The notes under the pieces were generated by a model. That model ran no database searches. It had not been told where the DNA came from and saw nothing but the letters and a program-made list of their open reading frames with translations. A stretch of 64,000 bases of DNA from an uncultured Bacillota bacterium (GTDB taxonomy: Bacteria; Bacillota; Clostridia; Lachnospirales; Lachnospiraceae). Where the stretch lies: positions 62,001-126,000 of the forward strand of contig CASEXH010000004.1 in the NCBI GenBank assembly GCA_949291945.1, given 5' to 3'. Positions 26,429-35,835 of this stretch are shown here, one piece after another. Position numbers and translations under genes: made by a program. Position 1 is the first letter of the stretch. Each line of letters begins with the position of its first letter.

Positions 26429-28138
26429 TTAGAATCTGGTCTCCCATCTTCCACAGAATACATTCTCGTTATATCTTCCCTTGAATTCGCTCTTGCCCAT
26501 CATCTTTTCCAGAGTGGCTGCAAAGCTTTCATGGTGATCCATGTAAGAGTTAATGTAGCATCTTGCCATAGGAACATCGATAAGATTGTTGGTATAGCTT
26601 AAGGATACCACAAAGGTCGGCAGTTCAGACATATACCATGGCTGCTTTGTAGGCTCGTCCCATTTTACTCTCATAGTATTAAACTGAGCAAATCCCTGTA
26701 CGTTAAGGATCAGCAGCACACAATCATATTTCTTCTTGAAGTCTTCCATTTTGCCTTTAGCGGAAGGAACTTCTGCGTCAACCTCGAAGCCGGCTTCCTC
26801 TAACTGGCTCACAATATCTTTGATGATATTTTCATCATTGGATTTAAACTTGGTTCCGGCAATTACCACTGCCTCAGAACCGATATACATCAGTTTGATC
26901 CTCTTATATCTTTCCGGGGTCATAGGCAGATAGTTCAGACGGTCTTTTACCAGAGTTACATATTTGTCTGCGAACTCTCTGGATGCTTTGTGATGCTCTT
27001 CGCAGCCTACTACGGCCAGATTTTCCTTAGGAGCTACCAGCTTTCCTTCTTTCTGAAGGATGTGAAGGTTCAGAGCTGCCTTTACGCCCAGGATTCTATG
27101 AAGGGCATCGTTCAGACGTTCCTCTGTAATAGTTCCGTTTCTGTAGCCTTCCATCATATAGCCGAAGTCTTCTTCTCTGTCATTAAAGAACAGATACATA
27201 TCGCAGCCTGCTGCGATCGCCTGGGGAACCTGCTCTTTTCTTGGAATGGTGGCGCCAAACATACCGATCATATGGGAAGCATCAGTAACTACCAGACCGT
27301 TAAATCCTAACTGGCCTTTCAGCAGATCTGTAATCAGCTCCGGAGCCAGGGTTGCAGGGCGGATATCCTCATCTTTGATTCCTGGGCGCAGTTTCTTGGA
27401 ATAAGCAGGAAGGGCAATGTGGCCGGCCATAATAGTCATAACTCCTGCATCGATCAGTTCTTTATATACTTTTCCAAATGTAGCATCCCACTTATCACAG
27501 TCGTATTCATTGACGCCCATGATCAGATGCTGGTCATTTTCCTCTGTACCGTCTCCCGGGAAGTGTTTCATACAGGTGGCGATATTCTGTGTTTTCATTC
27601 CTTTGAAGAAGGCTTTTGCATAGCGGATAACATCCTCAGGATTGTCGTTAAAAGCTCTTAACTGGACAATGGTATTTCTCCAGTTGTAAGTCAGGTCTAC
27701 GATAGGGGCAAAATTCCAGTTACAACCTACCGCTGCAGCTTCTCTGGCAGAGATGGTTGCCATTTCTGTTACGGCTTCTTCTGAATCGATAGCTGCCATA
27801 GCTGCACCGTTGGCAATAGGTGTTCCCCCGCCGGTTCCGCCGTTTCCGCCAGCCTCACAGTTGGAAGCGATCAGCAGAGGGATCTTGGTAGTCTTCTGAA
27901 GGCAATCTGCCATAGCCCAGATTTCCTCCTTTGGAGCGTTATGATAACGGATAGCGCCGGGATGATAGGTATCCAGTACTTTCTTGATATTCTCCGGTTT
28001 TCTCTCCTCAGCGTTCCCTACCATGTTGACAAACAGCTGACCGATTTTCTCTTCGATGGTCATACCTGAAATGGTATCCTCCACCCACTGGATCTGCTCG
28101 TCATTAAGGTAATAAGGTTTCTCTCTTAAATTCACCAT
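26429..28138 (-). CDS. GH3 family glycosidase, NagZ-like
   Basis: 569 residues, cytoplasmic by lack of a signal peptide. The N-terminal 350 residues form the GH3 barrel: the family KHFPGDG motif, a downstream NDQH that fits the Asp-His dyad of NagZ-type N-acetylglucosaminidases, and the nucleophile in VVTDASHM. The C-terminal 200 residues resemble the second GH3 domain in reduced form. A beta-N-acetylhexosaminidase is the best guess, but GH3 substrates vary. AGGAGG precedes the ATG. It lies between a HAD hydrolase and a GH2 enzyme in one operon. Confidence 0.85.
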   Translation of the reverse strand: MVNLREKPYYLNDEQIQWVEDTISGMTIEEKIGQLFVNMVGNAEERKPENIKKVLDTYHPGAIRYHNAPKEEIWAMADCLQKTTKIPLLIASNCEAGGNGGTGGGTPIANGAAMAAIDSEEAVTEMATISAREAAAVGCNWNFAPIVDLTYNWRNTIVQLRAFNDNPEDVIRYAKAFFKGMKTQNIATCMKHFPGDGTEENDQHLIMGVNEYDCDKWDATFGKVYKELIDAGVMTIMAGHIALPAYSKKLRPGIKDEDIRPATLAPELITDLLKGQLGFNGLVVTDASHMIGMFGATIPRKEQVPQAIAAGCDMYLFFNDREEDFGYMMEGYRNGTITEERLNDALHRILGVKAALNLHILQKEGKLVAPKENLAVVGCEEHHKASREFADKYVTLVKDRLNYLPMTPERYKRIKLMYIGSEAVVIAGTKFKSNDENIIKDIVSQLEEAGFEVDAEVPSAKGKMEDFKKKYDCVLLILNVQGFAQFNTMRVKWDEPTKQPWYMSELPTFVVSLSYTNNLIDVPMARCYINSYMDHHESFAATLEKMMGKSEFKGRYNENVFCGRWETRF

Positions 28139-28162
28139 TTTGCTTTCCTCCTGATATTCCTG

Positions 28163-29005
28163 TTATTTTGTAAGATTCTTTACAAATTTTTCTTTTAACT
28201 CTTCCTGATATTCTCCTGCAAAAGTTCCTGCCTGGAGCCTGTCCTTTGCCTCTCCGATATTGGCCCAGCTTTCTTTTTCCTTTTTTACTAAAATAGGATA
28301 GAAAAATACTCCGTTTTTATCTGCCGCATCCATATCTCCCGGCGCATCTCCGGTCATCATTACTTTATTTTTATCATATCCGTATGTGAGAAGCTTCTCG
28401 ATACAGCTCTTCTTTGAGCCTGCATTCTGAGCCAGAACCACATCCACATGATCGATCAATCCGAATCTGGTCCATTCTTCCTTAACCGCCTCATAATTTG
28501 CAGAAGATACAATGGCAATATCGCAGCTCTCATGGAGCATTTCTATACCTTCCTTCACACCTTCAAAAGGCTTTACCTCTTCCTTTGGCAGCTCTTTAAT
28601 GGAGGCATTTACCGCCTGAGACCAGGCCAGGGCTTTTTTCAGACAGATATTTCCGGTCTCTTCTACTGCTTTCTCCAAAGCCGGATTGGACAATTCATCG
28701 GATTCTTCCACCCATTTCACCAATGTTTCCAGTCCTTCTACCGGCTGGTATTTTTCCTGTACTTCCGTGAGAGCCTTCACCAGTCCTTTAAAACGGTTGA
28801 TCCCTCTTGTCATGGAATAGAGATTTACCTCATTCCAGCTTTCCAGAAGCTCCTTCTCATAAGCCTCCAGCCCCCACTCTTTTACCATGCAGGGACCAAA
28901 ACACCTGAAGTGTTTAATATCCATACTGTCAATGGCACAGCCGTCTGAATCGATGCAGATCAGATAATCTCTTTTTTTCTCAAACCCGGAAAATGGGTCG
29001 CTCAT
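28163..29005 (-). CDS. HAD-superfamily hydrolase
   Basis: 280 residues: motif I is ICIDSDGCAIDSMD (D-x-D), a large helical cap (about 35-165), motif II is IAIVSSANYE, then a lysine in GSKKSCIEKLL, and motif IV is MMTGDAPGDMDAA. It is probably a sugar-phosphate phosphatase, fitting its place at the head of a glycosidase operon. AAGGAG lies 9 bases before the ATG at 29005. Followed after 24 bases by the GH3 gene. Confidence 0.85.
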   Translation of the reverse strand: MSDPFSGFEKKRDYLICIDSDGCAIDSMDIKHFRCFGPCMVKEWGLEAYEKELLESWNEVNLYSMTRGINRFKGLVKALTEVQEKYQPVEGLETLVKWVEESDELSNPALEKAVEETGNICLKKALAWSQAVNASIKELPKEEVKPFEGVKEGIEMLHESCDIAIVSSANYEAVKEEWTRFGLIDHVDVVLAQNAGSKKSCIEKLLTYGYDKNKVMMTGDAPGDMDAADKNGVFFYPILVKKEKESWANIGEAKDRLQAGTFAGEYQEELKEKFVKNLTK

Positions 29006-29167
29006 AGTATCACGCTCCTTCCTGAAATTTGTGCAGAGCTACAGAGAACTATTTCTCTCTCCTCTGCCCCATACTTAAAATTTACCATTTTTTTAAAGAA
29101 AAACCAGAGTTAATTTATACTATTTTTCTGATAATATTTAGTTGCTCTATAGATTCCTCGCACAATG

Positions 29168-30421
29168 TTAATTTTCAGTAAATTCTCTTTCCGTTTTCCT
29201 GAAGAATCCTTTTACAGCAAGTGCAAAGCCTCCCAGAATGGTTCCGGTAAGGATGAGGATCCAGGCAACGCCTCCGGAAAAACTGTCAAAAAGAAATCCG
29301 TACAGGATCTGCCCCAGGGGCTGGATACACTGGGTAAAAGCGCTTGTATAGGCGGAAACCTTTCCCATCATATTTCCCGGAGTCAGTCTCTGGATAAGGG
29401 AGGTGGCAAAAATGGAAAAACCACAGGCAGCCAGCTGGAGCAGCACAGAAAACAACACCAGGGTTCCATATCGGATATAAGGATTCCCTGATAGAAGGAA
29501 TAAAATTCCCGGCGGGATAAGAAAGAATCCCAGGGCGCCTATGATCAGGTAAATATTTTTCCCGTGGATTTTTGAAGCCGCCAGACCGGCCAGGATCCCT
29601 CCTGCTATGGCGGCCAGGCCCACAGCGCTTTCCGAGAACCCATAGTAAATAGAACTCAATCCCAGGACATTACGGATAATATAGGGGAATCCCACTGCGC
29701 TTACCCCCTGGAGCAGGCATGTGACCACACTGATCACCAACAGCATTTTCAGAATAGCCGGCCGCTCCCTGGTTATGAGGCGAAGGCTGTCCAGAAAATC
29801 TTCTTTCACCAGCAGCAGAGGATTTTCTCGGCCTTGTTTTTCATATTTTGGACCGGGGATCTCTATAAAGCATTCAAAACATGCAGTAAAGAAGAAACAG
29901 ACCACTCCGGCGTACAGCACCGGTTTCAGACCAAAAGCCGTGTAGACCAGACTTCCCAGTATGGGAGAAAAGAAAGCCGACAAGGCATTGATCTGGATCA
30001 CCACCGCATTTGCCCTGATCAGATTTTCTCCTTTCTGCATAAAGGGAATGCAGGACTGGACCGCAGGGTTCTCAAAAGCACCAAGTACAGACTCAAAAAG
30101 TAAAAGGCCGCAGATCATGGCAAGACTGTTTTCTTCTCTCATAAACACTGCCACCAGCAGTACGCCCAAACCAGCCAGAAAATCCAGGCCTGCCATAATA
30201 TTCCGTTTGTTTCCCCTGTCCGCCAGGATCCCTCCCAGAGGAGAAAATAAAATGGAGGGGATCATAGAAGCTGTGAGAAAACCTGCGTATATCGCCGCCG
30301 ATCCGGTCTTATCCAGGACATACATGGACATGGCAAAATCCAGGATCCCGTTTCCCAGAAGAGAACTGGCCTGTCCGGCTATAAGAAGAGAAAAATTCCT
30401 GTGGAAAAGTTTTGATTTCAC
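29168..30421 (-). CDS. MFS exporter (macrolide-efflux-like family)
   Basis: 417 residues with twelve predicted membrane helices. The loop between helices 2 and 3 is GGILADRGNKRN, the standard MFS motif A, and the overall look matches the MFS_3 group of drug exporters (Mef/Bcr-like). The start is GTG at 30421, with AAGGA 8 bases upstream. Such exporters are often next to an ArsR-type regulator; one is present 1.4 kb upstream, beyond a decayed gene. Substrate unknown. Confidence 0.85.
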   Translation of the reverse strand: MKSKLFHRNFSLLIAGQASSLLGNGILDFAMSMYVLDKTGSAAIYAGFLTASMIPSILFSPLGGILADRGNKRNIMAGLDFLAGLGVLLVAVFMREENSLAMICGLLLFESVLGAFENPAVQSCIPFMQKGENLIRANAVVIQINALSAFFSPILGSLVYTAFGLKPVLYAGVVCFFFTACFECFIEIPGPKYEKQGRENPLLLVKEDFLDSLRLITRERPAILKMLLVISVVTCLLQGVSAVGFPYIIRNVLGLSSIYYGFSESAVGLAAIAGGILAGLAASKIHGKNIYLIIGALGFFLIPPGILFLLSGNPYIRYGTLVLFSVLLQLAACGFSIFATSLIQRLTPGNMMGKVSAYTSAFTQCIQPLGQILYGFLFDSFSGGVAWILILTGTILGGFALAVKGFFRKTEREFTEN

Positions 30422-30470
30422 GTTTTTATTCCTTTCTAATATATTTTATAATCATCTAATTTATCAAGAA

Positions 30471-30530
30471 TAAAAAACACACAAATCCGCAGGAACTTCC
30501 CCTTTATATATTTCAGTCTGTAGGTTTGTG
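30471..30530 (-). terminator. terminator upstream of the MFS gene
   Basis: On the minus strand CACAAACCTACAG (30530-30518) pairs with CTGCGGATTTGTG (about 30492-30480), followed by TGTTTTTT. Confidence 0.75.
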
Positions 30531-30608
30531 CATATCCTTATAATTAGATGTTTATAAAATATATAATAGAATAAAATTAGATATATGTCAAATATTTTTC
30601 CGTACCAG

Positions 30609-30763
30609 TATGCTGACACGATTATTTTCAAATTCATGACACTGAATGAATTTTCCAGTCTGCAAGGCAGCGGAAGGAAACGTAGCGGTGGCTGCGCTGA
30701 CTGACAACAACATCGCAACTGGAAATTCCGACAAGTCATTCGTTGAATTATGGTCGTCAGCAC
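30609..30763. repeat. 155-bp imperfect palindrome, MITE-like remnant
   Basis: The left arm (30609-30663, beginning ATGCTGACACGATTATTTTC) matches the reverse complement of the right arm (30712-30763, GTGCTGACGACCATAATTC) with scattered mismatches. The centre has a GCAGC/GCTGC stem. A 108-codon frame crosses it but looks non-coding. This fills most of the 365-bp gap between the MFS gene and the decayed gene. Confidence 0.55.
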
Positions 30764-30786
30764 GCCAATCTTCGCTTCTTCATAGG

Positions 30787-31468
30787 TCATAATAAATATC
30801 TGTGAACAAGTCTTTCTATGATCCTTGTATTCAATACGTTTTTTTCTGTTTCAAAAGTAAGAATCAGGCTCTCACCGGGATATATTCCGTTTTCCTCATA
30901 TGCCAGGATTTTTCGGACTGCGTTCTGGGCATACCCGGGATCGTCCATTCTGCCGTCATGCTCCCAATAAATTTCCTGTTTTGTTTTTCTTGATAAAAAT
31001 GTAAAATCCGGATAAACCATCCCATATCCTTTCAGATGAAGGGGACATTCATATTTATAGGCGATCTTCAGATACCCACTTTTCTACCCGCTGTTCCCAG
31101 GTAGGCACAATGGGGCTGATCAGTTTTTTTCTTTCTATATGTTCATCTGAAAACAGTTTTTCAATCTCGTCTTCCTCATAATCTTTTGTTATTCTTCTGA
31201 TCTGCGCCAGTCTTTTTCCTGCCAGTTTTGCCACCTTTTCATCATAAGATTTCTGAGCAAGCCTTTGGATCAGTTGCTCTTCTGTTTTTGGAAGATACCT
31301 GCCATTTTTCTTTTCTCCCGGCATACAGTGATAATATTGAACCTGTTTCTTACTGCTAGACAGACGCATTGTCCCCAGAGGAGCATCTTTCAACTGTTTC
31401 TCCGCTTTTCTTAATATTTTCTCCAGTCTGTTCTGCTCTTTTAGTAAGCTCTCTTTAAGATTTGCCAT
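30787..31468 (-). pseudogene. decayed Lachnospiraceae-type hypothetical protein (nuclease-like C-terminus)
   Basis: The N-terminal frame (ATG at 31468, AGGGG upstream) runs as a charged helical region, then GTMRLSSSKKQVQYYHCMPG and a conserved PTWEQRVEKW, and stops at 31055. The continuation is in another frame: AYKYECPLHLKGYGMVYPDFTFLSRK ... IYWEHDGRMDDPGYAQNAVRK, ending at 30787. From memory of this family, the two parts belong to one protein of about 270-300 residues and a middle stretch with an SKSEK motif is mostly missing, so an internal deletion broke the frame. The PDF...IYWEHDG pattern recalls a PD-(D/E)XK nuclease, which is inference. Confidence 0.7.
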
Positions 31469-31514
31469 ATAAGTTCCCCTTTCTGCTAAAACACGTTTCA
31501 TATTTTAAAAAATT

Positions 31515-31651
31515 ACGGTTGGAAAATACATTTTGACTATAGAACCGTACCTATTTATAATTGGGACGGTTAAGATTTGATTTTTTGTGTTGGAACCGTA
31601 CTAATAAACATATTTGAACGGTTAAGATTGGATTTCTGGGATTTGAACCGT
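31515..31651. repeat. three tandem hairpin repeats
   Basis: ACGGTT ... AACCGT pairs occur at 31515-31548, 31566-31599 and 31618-31651, at intervals of 51 and 52 bp. The interiors of copies 2 and 3 are similar (AAGATTKGATTT). They lie just upstream of the decayed gene in a 324-bp gap that has no other gene. They may be operator or iteron-like sites. Confidence 0.75.
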
Positions 31652-31792
31652 ACTCTCACACTGAATGGTACAGCCGAGGTGCCTGCTGGCCCGACAAGGC
31701 CTGCAGCAAGATATTATCTGTCGCTTTCCCCTGTCCATTTGTTACAAGAAGGCCCCGCCATTACTTCTTTTGTCAGTTACGAGGCCTCCTCG

Positions 31793-32821
31793 TCACAGTG
31801 AAAAAATCTTCTCCAATTCTCTCACCACTTCTCTGAGCCTTTCTTTGGAAAGAGTATAATATACTTTTCCCTCTTTTTTCTCCACATCTACCAGTCCGTT
31901 TTCCAAAAGCACGCTCATATGATGGGACACAGTAGGGGGCGATAGTTTTAATTCCTCTGCGATCTCCAGATTGTATTTTGGAGATATGAGCAGAGACTGA
32001 AGGATTTCAAATTTGCTGCTGTCACTGAGAGCTTTCAGCACAGGGAGCAGATGTTTTCTGTTGTTTCTGCTCTTTTCCAGCATTTTATAGATGTCCTTTA
32101 CAAACAGCCCGATATAGGCTGTGGTGCTTTCCGGATTTGAACTGATGACCTCTGCTCCCGAGCATACCAAGGTTGGAAAAGCTGTAACATCCCCGGAAAT
32201 TTTAGCGATCAGATACTCCTTTTCCATACCTTCCTGAAAATCTTCCATCAACTTTTCCAGCGGCTTTTGAACGGCTTCTTTTGCTTTTTCAAATGCAGAG
32301 AAATTTGCCTTTAAGATCCGGGAAAGATTCTGCAGTTTTTTCACCGGCTCCTGAAGAAAAAGCAGGAACTTCCATCCCAGACCGCCGCTGTAACCGGCCC
32401 TTTCCAGGATTCTTACCATTATCTCAAAGGCCGGCGGCTCTGTGATCTTCTCTTCTTCTGAAAATTCCTGGAGAAAAGCCAGCTGAATCTCGCCTTTCTG
32501 TTCCTCTTTCAGTTCTTTCGCAAACCATTCCGGATGTTCTCCGCAGATACTCTGGAAAAAAAGGGCAAACTCCGGTTCCTCATGCAAAAAGAAAAAGTCA
32601 AAGTCTTCCATCTCCCTGCCTGTCCTGTATTTTTGAAAAGCGGCATGGTATTTTCTTATAACAGGCCCTATCTTCCTGTTAAGCTCTTCCGGATTTAGTC
32701 CCCGGTTCCGGGCAGACTTTTTCCATGCTTCCTCTTCCGCAGATTCCGGACGGACGCTGTCATAGAGAAGGCCGATGATCTCAAAATATGGATTCAATTT
32801 TTTTACCACAGTGACTGTCAT
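31793..32821 (-). CDS. ArsR-type winged-helix regulator with long N-terminal domain
   Basis: 342 residues. The C-terminal 85 residues are an ArsR winged helix (LKALSDSSKFEILQSLL ... NLEIAEELKLSPPTVSHHMSVLLENGLV ... KVYYTL). The first 250 residues are helical with no metal-binding cysteine motif, and are probably a ligand or dimer domain as in other long ArsR-like regulators of Firmicutes. AAGGAG precedes the ATG by 11 bases. It probably represses the MFS exporter downstream; the decayed gene and repeats between them may be a later insertion. Confidence 0.85.
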   Translation of the reverse strand: MTVTVVKKLNPYFEIIGLLYDSVRPESAEEEAWKKSARNRGLNPEELNRKIGPVIRKYHAAFQKYRTGREMEDFDFFFLHEEPEFALFFQSICGEHPEWFAKELKEEQKGEIQLAFLQEFSEEEKITEPPAFEIMVRILERAGYSGGLGWKFLLFLQEPVKKLQNLSRILKANFSAFEKAKEAVQKPLEKLMEDFQEGMEKEYLIAKISGDVTAFPTLVCSGAEVISSNPESTTAYIGLFVKDIYKMLEKSRNNRKHLLPVLKALSDSSKFEILQSLLISPKYNLEIAEELKLSPPTVSHHMSVLLENGLVDVEKKEGKVYYTLSKERLREVVRELEKIFSL

Positions 32822-32930
32822 AAGCTGATACGCTCCTTGTCTGATTCTTGATCATATCTCTCATATAGCCTTAAGTATAACACAAGTATCCTGCGGCGAC
32901 TATTCATAAGATATAGATTTCCCCCAAAAG

Positions 32931-32977
32931 AAAAAATGCCCTCATCCAGACTGGCCAAAATCTGTATGAGAGCATTC
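32931..32977 (-). terminator. terminator after the GH67 gene
   Basis: On the minus strand AATGCTCTCATACAGA pairs with TCTGGATGAGGGCATT and is followed by six T. It ends the sugar importer operon. Confidence 0.9.
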
Positions 32978-32989
32978 TGTATCATTTAT

Positions 32990-34975
32990 TTAATATAATT
33001 TCCGTCCCTTTTCATCAGGAATCATGGACTTGCGGTAGAAAAAGCTGTTGATCACATCCCGCCATTCTCTGCTGTTCTTTTTCTGGCGGTCAAACCGCTC
33101 TTTCACTCTTTCATATATCTTTTGCGGGATCTTTCCTTCCAGAGAAATCCATTCCTGTTCCATCTTCTCTACGTCCTCATATCCTTCAAAATGGGTATCA
33201 TACACATGCTGGATCAGAGTTTTCCCCGAAGAGAGCCGATAGGTATAGGGCAGCCGATGGAAGAACAGGAGAAGATTCTCCGGGCAGGTTTCTTTGTTCC
33301 GATAAACACAGGCGTTTTTCTCAAAATACTGCTCACTGTATCCGGTTCCTGTATCGCTTCTGTCCACACCGATAGCCAGATGATCCGCCCGGTGATAAGT
33401 TCCCCAGGGAGAATATTCATACCCTTCTGGATTTGGTCCATAGTGATAGGAGGGATTCACCATAAAACCGATTCCCAGAGGCGCTGTGTATTTTTCATAC
33501 ACTTCTCTGGACCGCAGAAGGATTCCTGTGATCAGTTCCACAGCCTGAGGATCTCTGGTGATCTGGAGTTTCGTCCATTCTCTGGCAATTTCTCCACTGT
33601 CAAGAGAAGAATTCCAGGCCAGACGGCCAAATCCGAAGAAATTGGCTCCAGCCAGGTCATGGCCTGTCCAGTTTGGATCCTTTCCTGTATTAGATACTGC
33701 CGCCATGCCGCAGCGTACCTGTCCGAAAGTCCTGCCCGACACAATGTCTGCTACCGTATCCTGTTCCTTGCCACATCCGGTAGTAAAATCCAAAACTTCT
33801 TTCCACATAGGAACCAGGTAACACACATCGATCTGCTGTCCTGTATACTCCTGGGCTGCCTGAACTTCCAGAATCTGATTTGTCCTGGAAAGATGTCCGA
33901 AAAGAGGATGGACCGGTTCCCTTACCTGAAAATCAATAGGACCATTCTTGATCTGAAGGATCACATTATCTGCAAACATTCCGTCCAAAGGAGCAAAATT
34001 GTCATATCCCGCTTTTGCTCTGTCTGTCTTCTCGTCTCTCCAGTCCTGCTGGCAGTTGTATACAAAGCACCGCCAGATAATAGTTCCTCCATAAGGCTGT
34101 ACGGCTTCTGCCAGCATATTAGCCCCATCTGCATGGTTTCTTCCATAGGCAAAAGGTCCGGGACGGCCTTCGGAATCTGCTTTCACCAGAAATCCCCCCA
34201 GATTGGGAATATCCTCAAACAGTTCTCTGGCTTTCTCTTTCCACCACTGTCTTACCTGGGAATCCAGCGGATCACTGAGCGCCAGGCCATCTATAGTCAT
34301 AGGCGCCGCAAAATCAATGGACAGATACATGGATACCCCATAGTCTCCCAGGATTTCAGCCAAGGTTTTTAATTTTTCTCTGTGGCGCCGGGTGATCAGC
34401 CACTCTGCCCCGTCTCTCACATTTACATTATTGATAGCAATGGCATTGATTCCCACAGAGGCCATAAGCCGGGCAAAATCCCTGGTCCTGTCCGTGATCT
34501 GGATTTCTCCTTTTTCATAGAGAAAAGAGTTCCCTGCATAACCTCTCTCTATAGTACCGTCTATATTATCCCACATATTCAGCATCCGGAAAGGATTTTC
34601 CGGCTTCTCTCTGATTTCCAGACCACGGATTCTTTCACCTGCAGAAGCCATGAAAAGAAGGCGGAAAGTCCCGTATAAAATTCCTTTTTCTCCTGCGCTT
34701 TGAATCACTGCCTGAGAATCTGACACCTGTATAAAATAGCCTTCCTCTCCCGTTGACAGCCCAGGATTTTTTTCCAGGACGATCCCTGCTTTTTCCTTTT
34801 CTGAAACTTTTTCTGATTCTGTACCAAAAAGAGCTTTTGAAGCGATACTTATCTCCTCTTCTGCCCTTTTGCAGCAGTTTCCGTACTCCTTTGCATAATA
34901 GGAACGGAAAATATTCTTATCTCTATAGTCTTCATTGGGCTGATAAGCCAGCCACGCCTGTTCCCAATTTCTCAT
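32990..34975 (-). CDS. aguA: GH67 alpha-glucuronidase
   Basis: Removes (4-O-methyl-)glucuronic acid from the non-reducing xylose of aldouronates, the short fragments of glucuronoxylan. The 661 residues match the family. An N-terminal beta domain leads to NPFRMLNMWDNIDGTIERGYAG, the GH67 signature start of the barrel. VKADSEGRPGPFAYGRNHADGANM and ADNVILQIKNGPIDFQVREP hold the catalytic acids. There is no signal peptide, so it acts on imported oligosaccharides. It follows two sugar ABC permease genes by 9 bases. AAGGA lies 12 bases before the ATG, a long spacing. Confidence 0.95.
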   Translation of the reverse strand: MRNWEQAWLAYQPNEDYRDKNIFRSYYAKEYGNCCKRAEEEISIASKALFGTESEKVSEKEKAGIVLEKNPGLSTGEEGYFIQVSDSQAVIQSAGEKGILYGTFRLLFMASAGERIRGLEIREKPENPFRMLNMWDNIDGTIERGYAGNSFLYEKGEIQITDRTRDFARLMASVGINAIAINNVNVRDGAEWLITRRHREKLKTLAEILGDYGVSMYLSIDFAAPMTIDGLALSDPLDSQVRQWWKEKARELFEDIPNLGGFLVKADSEGRPGPFAYGRNHADGANMLAEAVQPYGGTIIWRCFVYNCQQDWRDEKTDRAKAGYDNFAPLDGMFADNVILQIKNGPIDFQVREPVHPLFGHLSRTNQILEVQAAQEYTGQQIDVCYLVPMWKEVLDFTTGCGKEQDTVADIVSGRTFGQVRCGMAAVSNTGKDPNWTGHDLAGANFFGFGRLAWNSSLDSGEIAREWTKLQITRDPQAVELITGILLRSREVYEKYTAPLGIGFMVNPSYHYGPNPEGYEYSPWGTYHRADHLAIGVDRSDTGTGYSEQYFEKNACVYRNKETCPENLLLFFHRLPYTYRLSSGKTLIQHVYDTHFEGYEDVEKMEQEWISLEGKIPQKIYERVKERFDRQKKNSREWRDVINSFFYRKSMIPDEKGRKLY

Positions 34976-34984
34976 AATATGATA

Positions 34985-35830
34985 TTATCCTTTCAAGCCT
35001 GATGTAGCGATTCCGTCTGCCAGATATTTCTGGAAGAAAATAAAGATCAGTACAATGGGAATAATGGACAAAGTAGCCATAGCGAACATTGCTCCGTAAT
35101 CGGAAGAAGAACCCGGATCACAGAACAGTTTCAGTGCAAGAGACACCGGATATTTGTACGGATCATCAATGTAAAGCAAAGCAGACATAAAGTCATCCCA
35201 TCTCCACATAAAGGAGAAAATAGCGCCGGTAATAAGAGCCGGGGACATCAGCGGAAGAATGATCCTTCCGAAGATCCCATAATAAGAGCAGCCGTCGATC
35301 TTTGCCGCCTCGTCCAGCTCTCTCGGAATACCCTGAATAAAGTTCATCATCAGATAAACAAAGAATCCCTGAATCGCAAAACAGAAAGGAACGATCAGTG
35401 GAGCAAAGCTTCCTACCCAGCCCAGCTTCTCATACCAGAGATACTGGGGAACCATCAGGATCTGTCCCGGCAGCATCATAGAAGCCAGCATAGCGCCAAA
35501 GAGAAGTTTCTTCCCCCTGAACTGACATCTGGCAAAACCAAAGGCCACACAGGCAGAAGAAGCCAGCGTACCGATCGTGCCTAAAACTGCTACAAAAAGA
35601 GAATTTTTAAAGAAGGTAGCAAAAGATACCCCCGCAAATCCCTTCCATCCATTTGCATAGTTTTCCAGAGTAAAAGGATCCGGGATCAGACTTCTGGCCG
35701 TTGTAAAGATGGTATTGGTGTCTTTAAAAGAACTCATAAACATCCAAAACAGCGGATAAAGCATCAGCAGTCCGAAACCGCATACTAAAATATGATAAAT
35801 AATCGTACCTGTTCTTTTTTTCGCTTTCAC
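34985..35830 (-). CDS. carbohydrate ABC transporter permease (MalG/MsmG type)
   Basis: 281 residues with six membrane helices and the cytoplasmic EAA loop (LDEAAKIDGCSYYGIFGRIILPLMSP) that docks the ATPase. The start is taken as the GTG at 35830, because AGGAG lies 8 bases upstream; an earlier GTG at 35839 overlaps the previous stop codon and has no ribosome site. Works with the adjacent permease and binding protein. No ATPase gene is in the operon, so a shared MsmK/MsiK-like ATPase elsewhere is expected. Confidence 0.93.
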   Translation of the reverse strand: MKAKKRTGTIIYHILVCGFGLLMLYPLFWMFMSSFKDTNTIFTTARSLIPDPFTLENYANGWKGFAGVSFATFFKNSLFVAVLGTIGTLASSACVAFGFARCQFRGKKLLFGAMLASMMLPGQILMVPQYLWYEKLGWVGSFAPLIVPFCFAIQGFFVYLMMNFIQGIPRELDEAAKIDGCSYYGIFGRIILPLMSPALITGAIFSFMWRWDDFMSALLYIDDPYKYPVSLALKLFCDPGSSSDYGAMFAMATLSIIPIVLIFIFFQKYLADGIATSGLKG

Positions 35831-35835
35831 TTCTA

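Noticed and set aside
30464..30790. 108-residue minus-strand frame starting ATG at the end of the decayed gene
   Set aside because: It runs through an imperfect palindrome and a terminator, and its composition does not look like protein. The overlapping ATGA start is probably chance.
31515..31651. CRISPR array
   Set aside because: Only three units, the constant part is a short inverted repeat rather than a 28-36 bp direct repeat, and no cas genes are present.
33122..34372. 416-residue plus-strand frame inside the GH67 gene
   Set aside because: Long only because the minus-strand gene avoids stops in this frame. No domain and no start signal.
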